Below are positions 1 to 6,400 of a stretch of DNA of 8,122 nucleotides, piece after piece. Every line of letters starts with the position of its first letter. Positions within the stretch are counted from its first letter, which is position 1. The notes below the pieces were generated by a model. It searched no databases and was not told where the DNA came from. It was given only the letters and a program-made list of their open reading frames with translations. This DNA comes from Clostridia bacterium. Its GTDB lineage: Bacteria > Bacillota > Clostridia > Oscillospirales > CAG-272. The stretch is from assembly GCA_017629925.1 (NCBI GenBank), contig JAGBWH010000198.1, positions 1 to 8,122 of the forward strand. The letters run 5' to 3'. The translations under genes were made by a program, and so were the position numbers.

Positions 1-1851
1 CATCATTTCGGGCTCGTTTTCGCCCAGCCCCTTAGAGCGTTGGAGTATATATTTTTTGTCTCCAAGTTTAGCGAGTATGGCATTTTTCTCTGCTTCATTA
101 TAAGCAAAATAAGTTTTTGTGCCACACGTAATCTCAAAAAGGGGAGATTCAGCGATAAACACTTTTTCTTTTTGCAGCAAAGTGGGGAGTAGACGATAAA
201 ACAGGGTAAGCAGCAATGTGCGAATTTGGAAACCGTCTTCGTCTGCATCGGTACATATTATGATTTTGTTCCAACGAAGGGCGCTATAATCAAAAGACGG
301 TAAATCTCCTTTAGACTTTGTTTTGGCGTCAAGTTCCACGCCACAACCAATCACGCGAAGGAGGTCCACAATAATTTTGCTCTCAAAAATACGCGCATAA
401 CTGCTCTTCATGCAGTTGAGTGTTTTTCCTCGCACGGGAATGATGGCTTGGAATTCTGAGTCTCTTGCGAGTTTACAAGAGGTGAGCGCAGAGTCCCCTT
501 CCACGATATAAAGTTCTCTGATGGTGGGATCTTTCGAGCGACAAGCCACATATTTTTCCACACGATTGGACAAATCCATCGCACCGCTGAGGCGTTTTTT
601 CACATCTATCCTTGCCCGTTCAGCACTTTCACGGCTTCGTTTGTTGAGCAAAACTTGCGCCGCCATAATGTCCGCTTGGGTGGGATTTTCAGCAAACCAA
701 ATTTCAAGATGTTCCCTTAAATATTCGGTGAGGGCTTTTGTGATAAAGGTATTATTGATGGCTTTTTTGGTTTGGTTTTCATAGGAGGTTTCCGTAGAGG
801 CAGAGCTGATAATCACATAGAGGTTTTCAGCGATATCGGGGTAGGTGATTTTTGCCTCTGTTTTATTATACTTGCCTTTGAGACGGAGATAGCGGTCAAT
901 GGCATAGGTGAATGCAGAGCGCACAGCCTTGTCTGGCGAGCCACCGTATTCGAGATAACTAGAGTTGTGATAGTACTCAGCCGCCCCCCCTGCTTTGGTC
1001 ATGCAGAAGGCGATTTCAGCACGAAGTTTGTATTCGGGCTTGTCTTCCCTATCGCGACCTTTGGTTTCAAACGACCAAAGCACAGGCTCGGTAGCAGAAA
1101 CCTCTGCGGTGACTTTGCGAACATAGTCGCCAATGCCTCCCGGATAGCAAAACGAGAGGGTGGTAAATGTGCCGTCCTCTTGCTCTTCGTGAAGTTCAAA
1201 GGTGATGCCTGCATTGACAATGGCTTGCCTGTGCATGATATCTTCAAAGAAAGAAAACGGAATGTTAATATCGGTAAAGACTTCAAGGTCAGGCTTCCAG
1301 CGAATGATAGTGCCCTGCCTTTTTTGGTCTTTGGGGGTGAGTTCGCGTACACGGAGTTTGCCCTTGGCTTCGCCGCGCACAAAACTGATTTGGGAGAGTT
1401 GAGTGCCATTGTAGGAACTGACCTCCATGTATTCGGAGGAGTATTGTGTGGCGCAAGCGCCCAAACCATTCAGCCCAAGGGAGTATTGATAGGCGGCATT
1501 TTCGCCGTTGTTATCGTACTTACCGCCTGCATACAATTCGCAGAACACCAACTCCCAGTTGTAGCGTTTTTCGCGCTCATTATATCCAAGAGGAACGCCA
1601 CGACCAAAGTCTTCTACTTCAATGGAGTGGTCCAGCATGGCTTTGACAATAATGCGATTGCCATGCCCTTCTCTTGCCTCGTCTACCGCATTGGCTAAAA
1701 TTTCAAAGAAGGAATGCTCACATCCTTCAAGTCCATCAGAGCCGAAGATGACCGCAGGTCTGCGGCGCACACGATCAGCACCTTTGAGCGAAGAAATACT
1801 CTGCTCTCCATAGAGAGTCGGTTGGTCAGGCACAGGGGTATTTTTTGCCAT
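1..1851 (-). CDS. parE: Type IIA DNA topoisomerase subunit B (ParE/GyrB-like), 3' end outside window
   Basis: ATPase/TOPRIM subunit of a heterotetrameric topoisomerase that passes one DNA duplex through another using ATP. The frame is open for 617 codons to the window edge. Visible landmarks: GHKL ATPase with FFEILANAVDEA (E50 as the expected general base, N54 for Mg), VEDFGRG (D81), the AGGKYDNN segment and the GLNGLGA ATP lid (126-132); transducer QTK loop at 360-362; TOPRIM EGDSA at 451-455 and TDADEDG with D535, D537, D539; then QRSKGLGE at 604-611. Family members without insertions run about 640-680 residues, so only a short C-terminal piece is missing. The start at 1851 has an AAAGGAAG ribosome binding site 9 bases upstream. 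The N-terminus (SISSLKGADRVRRRPAVIFGSDGLEGCEHSF) is clearly divergent from classical GyrB, and the usual EGDSAGGS reads EGDSALTS. I recall such divergent B subunits in Clostridia being annotated as topoisomerase IV; parE rather than gyrB is therefore tentative, the family is not. Confidence 0.93.
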   Translation of the reverse strand, partial: MAKNTPVPDQPTLYGEQSISSLKGADRVRRRPAVIFGSDGLEGCEHSFFEILANAVDEAREGHGNRIIVKAMLDHSIEVEDFGRGVPLGYNEREKRYNWELVFCELYAGGKYDNNGENAAYQYSLGLNGLGACATQYSSEYMEVSSYNGTQLSQISFVRGEAKGKLRVRELTPKDQKRQGTIIRWKPDLEVFTDINIPFSFFEDIMHRQAIVNAGITFELHEEQEDGTFTTLSFCYPGGIGDYVRKVTAEVSATEPVLWSFETKGRDREDKPEYKLRAEIAFCMTKAGGAAEYYHNSSYLEYGGSPDKAVRSAFTYAIDRYLRLKGKYNKTEAKITYPDIAENLYVIISSASTETSYENQTKKAINNTFITKALTEYLREHLEIWFAENPTQADIMAAQVLLNKRSRESAERARIDVKKRLSGAMDLSNRVEKYVACRSKDPTIRELYIVEGDSALTSCKLARDSEFQAIIPVRGKTLNCMKSSYARIFESKIIVDLLRVIGCGVELDAKTKSKGDLPSFDYSALRWNKIIICTDADEDGFQIRTLLLTLFYRLLPTLLQKEKVFIAESPLFEITCGTKTYFAYNEAEKNAILAKLGDKKYILQRSKGLGENEPEMM

Positions 1852-1860
1852 AGGTTGTGG

Positions 1861-1868
1861 CTTCCTTT
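1861..1868 (-). promoter_or_regulatory. Ribosome binding site of the topoisomerase B gene
   Basis: AAAGGAAG on the minus strand, 9 bases before the ATG at 1851-1849. It supports that ATG as the start. It abuts an upstream inverted repeat, with only two bases between them. Confidence 0.7.
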
Positions 1869-1870
1869 CT

Positions 1871-1894
1871 CCACATATAGATGACAATATGTGG
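1871..1894 (-). repeat. Perfect 8-bp inverted repeat in the leader of the topoisomerase gene
   Basis: CCACATAT and ATATGTGG are separated by an 8-base spacer (1879-1886). No T-run follows the stem on the minus strand, so it does not look like an intrinsic terminator. It ends two bases before the ribosome binding site. It could be an operator for a dimeric repressor or an RNA hairpin in the 5' leader; the sequence does not decide between these. I see no convincing -35/-10 pair in the rest of the 125-bp gap. Confidence 0.6.
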
Positions 1895-1976
1895 CATATT
1901 TTGATAAAAAGTGGGGGGTATTTGTATGAAATACACTTCTTGTGGCAGAGAAGGTTTGTGCATTTCTATTTATCGG

Positions 1977-3182
1977 TTAGGAGAGCATACATTTCCACAA
2001 ATCCTTGGCGAAGGGATACACGCCATGGGTGCTCTTTTCACCCGAAACTCTACCCTTGCCATGGGAAAAGGAATAATAGCCATTTTCAATTTTATAGAGG
2101 AAGTCGATGTTACTAATCGTAGTGCGTTCAGATGCCAATTGGTTTTCGGGTGCTTGAGGATCCCAAGCGCCAAGTGCCACCATGGCAGCAAGAGCAGGCA
2201 CAAGAATGCAGAAATTAGAAGCGCAATAGGTGATATCCGAGCGAATACCCGATGCATCATGGGAGGTAAACTCCGTCATCATGCCTTCCAGACCTAACAC
2301 AGGAGAGGTGCCATTCATGAGATAGCCACAGATGCCACTTTCTTTGTCGCCTACACAGTCAACGACTTTGCCACCTTGGCAGTTTTGCAAAAGAATTTCA
2401 CTAAACAGCGCTTGTGTGTCGCAAAGCGGAATGCCACGATAAACGTAGGGGTGCTTGATCCCCGCGCCACGACCTGCGGGCTCATGGTCTTTTAGAAGGA
2501 AACATTCCCCGCCCTCTTCCATCAGGGTTTTCCCTGCGGTGGTGACGGTAGCCAAAGCGGAAGTAAAGCCAATTTCGGTGAGATGCGCCACAAAAGCGTC
2601 ATAATCAAAGTCTGTGAGCATGGCGTTAACTTTATCCACGCTATCAAAATAAATAGTGGCAAACATAATGGGAAGCACACCGGGACTGCGATGGTTGGGA
2701 TTCCATCCTTTGCGATAGTTTCCGCGCAGTTCAGGGCCTGTCCAGAAATCGTTGCAGTCGTTGGTCGCCCATGCACATTCAATGGCAAAACAATGCATGA
2801 TATCATCGAGTCGACTCTGCTCTTCTTTGGTGAAAAGTTGCCATAAATGGGGCGTTTTTCTCAGCACGGTCAATGCGGCAGAGGTAACAGGATAGCCCCA
2901 ATAAGGACCGCAACGCATGGAAGGCTCGTTGCCAGGCTGAATGAGATAACGAATGTGAGATTCGATACGAGAGATGGCGGTATCGCCATTTTTACTTTTA
3001 GTGCCGGGATAATATTTTTCACACAAGATGAGATATAGTAGTGCAGCTGAGCCACACAGCTCATTGTGGGTATTGACAAGATCATAGGGAGTATATGCGG
3101 CGCGGGGTGCATCAAATGCTTTTTCCAGTATATCGCTAGAAAATTGAGGAGGCAAATTGGTCTTGACGGCGTATTTTGTCAT
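1977..3182 (-). CDS. Uncharacterised 401-residue cysteine-rich protein, probably mostly helical
   Basis: I do not recognise this family. The ATG at 3182 is preferred over the overlapping GTG at 3185, because AGAGGA lies 7 bases before the ATG but only 4 before the GTG. There is no signal peptide, lipobox or clear membrane segment, and about 14 cysteines are scattered through it, which suggests a cytoplasmic protein. The N-terminal half (about 40-180) looks helical, with conserved-looking polar and aromatic patches: NTHNELCG (37-44), RCGPYWGYP (90-98), NDFWTGPELRGNYRKGWNPN (144-163). The second half has glycine-rich turns such as EEGGECF and PAGRGAGIKHPYVYRG. The W/N/G/R-rich patch after a helical region recalls alpha/alpha-toroid proteins such as some polysaccharide lyases, but I cannot name catalytic residues, so this is only a structural guess. 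It lies 125 bp upstream of the topoisomerase B gene on the same strand and may be co-transcribed. Confidence 0.85.
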   Translation of the reverse strand: MTKYAVKTNLPPQFSSDILEKAFDAPRAAYTPYDLVNTHNELCGSAALLYLILCEKYYPGTKSKNGDTAISRIESHIRYLIQPGNEPSMRCGPYWGYPVTSAALTVLRKTPHLWQLFTKEEQSRLDDIMHCFAIECAWATNDCNDFWTGPELRGNYRKGWNPNHRSPGVLPIMFATIYFDSVDKVNAMLTDFDYDAFVAHLTEIGFTSALATVTTAGKTLMEEGGECFLLKDHEPAGRGAGIKHPYVYRGIPLCDTQALFSEILLQNCQGGKVVDCVGDKESGICGYLMNGTSPVLGLEGMMTEFTSHDASGIRSDITYCASNFCILVPALAAMVALGAWDPQAPENQLASERTTISNIDFLYKIENGYYSFSHGKGRVSGEKSTHGVYPFAKDLWKCMLS

Positions 3183-3189
3183 CACTTTA

Positions 3190-3195
3190 TCCTCT
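3190..3195 (-). promoter_or_regulatory. Ribosome binding site of the 401-residue gene
   Basis: AGAGGA on the minus strand, 7 bases before the ATG at 3182-3180. It decides the start in favour of ATG over the adjacent GTG codon. Confidence 0.7.
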
Positions 3196-3218
3196 TTTAC
3201 TTATAACTTTGAGTGGGT

Positions 3219-3224
3219 TTTATA
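3219..3224 (-). promoter_or_regulatory. Possible -10 box (TATAAA) for the 401-residue gene
   Basis: TATAAA on the minus strand, 36 bases upstream of the start codon and just downstream of the terminator T-run. A second candidate, TTATAA, lies at 3201-3206. Neither has a good -35 match at 16-18 bases. The site rests mainly on position, because a gene placed after a terminator needs its own promoter. Confidence 0.25.
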
Positions 3225-3246
3225 TCGCTACGCTTTTGATAAGCAT

Positions 3247-3301
3247 AAAAAACGGCATGACGGCGAGGAGAGTTTGTGTCCCTCTCGAAACCGCCATTGC
3301 C
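3247..3301 (-). terminator. Candidate intrinsic terminator of the giant repeat gene
   Basis: On the minus strand an imperfect hairpin is followed by G and six T (3252-3247). Stem segments: TGCC/GGCA (3298-3301 with 3254-3257), CGCC/GGCG (3292-3295 with 3262-3265), CTCTC/GAGAG (3282-3286 with 3268-3272), separated by small internal loops, with a 9-base apical loop. It lies about 105 bases after the stop codon of the giant gene and about 65 bases before the next start codon. Confidence 0.6.
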
Positions 3302-3304
3302 AAT

Positions 3305-3328
3305 ACAAGCGAGGCTCGCGCCTCTTGT
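3305..3328. repeat. Short hairpin with a two-base bulge
   Basis: ACAA, bulged GC, GAGGC, loop TCGC, GCCTC, TTGT. It lies between the terminator hairpin and a longer perfect hairpin. No T-run flanks it on either strand. Its role is unknown. Confidence 0.45.
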
Positions 3329-3347
3329 TAGATAGAGTCGGTTCATT

Positions 3348-3381
3348 CTGCCGAATGCAAGACGAAGCTTGCATTCGGCAG
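3348..3381. repeat. Perfect 14-bp inverted repeat downstream of the giant gene
   Basis: CTGCCGAATGCAAG (3348-3361) and its exact complement (3368-3381) flank a 6-base loop. It starts 26 bases after the stop codon of the giant gene in its direction of transcription. On the minus strand the T-run (CTTTTTC) comes before the stem and AATGAACC follows, so it lacks the tail of an intrinsic terminator for that gene. It could protect the mRNA 3' end, or be an interspersed palindromic element. Confidence 0.7.
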
Positions 3382-3407
3382 GAAAAAGAGTGAGTAAAAG
3401 GTCAAGG

Positions 3408-6400
3408 TCATCTCATGAGACGGCGCATTCTGCGACGAATCTCATTTTCAACATCTAACGCGCGCTGACGAGCAGCGTCTTTCTTAGACATTTTCTTATG
3501 CTTTTTGTTTTCCTTTTTCTGTCTCTTCTTTTCTTTTCTGCTGAGTTTCTTTTTGCCTTTTTCGTTTTGTTCCTTAGAGTCGGTCAGACTTTCCAGATAT
3601 TCATCGTATGCTTCGGCATGTCTGCGGTCGCCCCAAACGGCTTCTACGACAATGTCGCGGCCAGGCATCAAGCAATCATCGGGCAGATTCTTCCATTCAA
3701 CCACGCCTTTACCTTCACGAATAGGCATCTTAGGAGGCACAATCAGTTCGCCATAAGGTACCATTGCAAAGGTGGAATGATCGCGGTCGATGAGGTAGGT
3801 AACTTTGAATTCTTTGATGCTGAGCAATGCGAATACGGTAATATCTTCAGCAGGCATAATGGAAGGCAGACCTTGCCATCCTTCGAAGATGCCGTGAGGA
3901 ATATGCTCGGGAATGTAGAGAGGAATATCTCTGCCCCATTCAAATTCACCCACATGAACGACAACATCGCCCACAACATAAGAAACCTTATAGATATTCT
4001 TGTGGTATACAGCATCAGAGACGAAACTGTAATTGGGCATTTGGGTAGGTGCGTTCTTCCATTCAATGAAGGTATATCCTGTCTTGATAGGTGCTTTGGG
4101 AGCTACCACTTCTGCGCCGTAAGGCAGGTCGGTCGAGTAGAATACGGCATCATCCACACGGAATTCAGCGGTGCAGAATTCGAGTTCAAATTCTGCTTCT
4201 ACTACGATGTCCTCACCGGGCATGACGGAAGGCAGGTCTTTCCAAGCAATCAGTTTATAACCGAGTTTGAAAGGATCGGAAGGAGGTACGATAATGTCGC
4301 CGGGCAATACCTTTTGGGTTTGATAGACTTGACCTTCCATCTTGTATGTTACGGTCTTCATCAAAGCCATCACTTTACGACGATGGTCAAAGCTTGCCAA
4401 AGCTACAATATCTTGGTCAGGCATCACGGAAGGCAGATTTTCCCAACGATAGAACATATATTTGCGTTTCTTGGTCTTGGGTTTTTCTGTGATAGGTGTG
4501 ATGGCCTCACCATATGTGAAGGTCTGCTCTGCAAATGTTTCACCATTTGCCATATAGGTGACGGTGTGGGTATTGAGCAGATACTTACCTTGCAAAATGA
4601 GGGTGGCTGCGGGCATAGTCTCGGGGAGGTTCTCCCAAACAAAGGTGTAGCCAATTCTGTCTGCCACAGCAGGGCAAGGAATAGGCTCGCCGTATCCCAC
4701 ACGAATTTCGGGGAATACAACGCCGTCTACCACAAAGGTCAGACCATAGTCCACAGGTGTGTATTGTGCGGTGATGACAATGTCCTCATTGGGCATCAGG
4801 TCAGGTACCATATCCCAGCCAGCGAAGGCGTAGCCTTCCAGTTCAGGAACAGGAGGCAGAGGAATACTTGTTCTGTATGCCACATCGGCTGCCGCAAGAA
4901 CATTTTCGCCATTCATAAAGGTAACTCTATGTACGTTGGGCGCATAAGTTCCCTTGATGGTGATAGGTTCGTGACGCATCTTCTTGGGATATTCACTCCA
5001 ACCAGCGAAGGTGTATCCGTATTTTTCGGGCACTTCGGGAGGCACGATCTTAGCCTTGGGCGCCAAGATGTCTTCGTGGAAGAGTACATCGTCCAGCAGA
5101 TATGTCACAGCAAAGCGTGCATCAAAGATGGCTTGGAGTTTCACATCCGCGTCAGGCATCGTGGCAGGCACATCACGCCAACCAAAGAAGGTTTTGTTTT
5201 CGAGAGTAGGTGCTTCCACCTCGCCCTCGGGGATCACCGCACCGAAAGGAACGGTGATGGTGTGGACAATCTTCTTGCCCACCATGAATACAACAGTATG
5301 GATATTGGGAATGTATCTACCACAATATACCAAAGCGTTGTCTGCATCGGTGATAGGCTCACTTCCCCAACCGCTAAAGACATGACCTTCTTTTGCGGGT
5401 ACATCAGGCATATCTACTGTCACGGAAGGTGCAATGCGATATTCGGTAAACAGCTCTTCGTCGAGCATAAAGCGAACGAGTTGGAGTTGTTCTTTATACT
5501 TGGCATAGACAACGATGTCTTGCTCGGGCATCACTTCAGGCAGATCAATCCAAGAGTCGAAGGCATCATCGGGCAATTCGGGACGAGAAGGTACCGCAAT
5601 AGGATCGCCTGCTGCGAGTGTCAAAGTTGCCCAAATGTCCTCGCCACACATCAGCGTGAGAGTGTAGGTGGGTATCTCTTCAACGGCAGGTTCTTCTACC
5701 ACTTCTTCGACGGCAGGTTCTTCTACCACTTCTTCAACGACAGGCTCTTCGACGATTTCTTCCACAATGGGAGCATCTTCCATCACGGCGGAGAACACAA
5801 CGTCAGCGTCGGGCATGACGGTGAGTTCATGATCCCATCCGGCAAAGACTTTGCCTTCTACTTCAGGTGCGTCGATGAACGCAATGCTCTCACCGTATGC
5901 CAATTCATATTGTGTGAGCATCTCTTCGCCCAGCATGAAGGTGACGCGGTGTGCACGAGGATAGTAAATGGCATTGCATACCAAGTCAGCGGAGGCAACA
6001 CCGGTATAGTTTTCCCAACCTTCGAAGGTGTAGCCTTGTTTTTCAGGCACGCTTTCGGGCGTGGGCACGGGCTGGTCAGCCAAAACAGCAAAACTGGCAA
6101 TCTCTTCCCCATCTACCATGTAAGCGATGGCGTAGAGAGGTATCATGGCAGCGTGAATAGCGAGGTCGTTTTCGGGCATAACCTCAAGGATCTCTTCCCA
6201 ACCATTAAACCCAATTTCAGGTGCAGGGCTTTCAGGTGTGGGCACACTTTGACCTGCCTCGACTTCATAGCGAGCATATTCGTCTTCGCCGAGATAGAAT
6301 ACCACAGAATAGAGGACAGCAGGAGCAGGCTCTTCCACTACGGGCTCTTCTACCACTTCGGGTTGAGGTGCTTCGTGGAGCAATGCGCTGACAGTGACAT

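Noticed and set aside
999..1469. A 156-codon minus-strand frame
   Set aside because: It overlaps the topoisomerase gene in another frame, and its protein is low in recognisable features.
772..1698. A 308-codon open frame on the plus strand
   Set aside because: It lies wholly antisense to the topoisomerase gene, whose motifs are unmistakable on the minus strand. Its translation shows no recognisable domain; it is a shadow.
1852..1976. A clear promoter for the topoisomerase gene
   Set aside because: Several AT-rich hexamers exist, but none pairs with a credible -35 box at normal spacing; read-through from the upstream gene is equally possible.
3183..3185. GTG as the start codon of the 401-residue protein
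   Set aside because: The ribosome binding site would be only four bases away; the next codon, ATG at 3182, has a seven-base spacing.
3348..3381. The perfect 14-bp hairpin as the terminator of the giant gene
   Set aside because: On the minus strand the bases after the stem are AATGAACC, without a T-run; the hairpin at 3254-3301 with TTTTTT fits better.
5679..5759. CRISPR-like repeats
   Set aside because: The three 27-bp copies are directly adjacent without spacers and encode in-frame VEEP-type residues of the giant protein.
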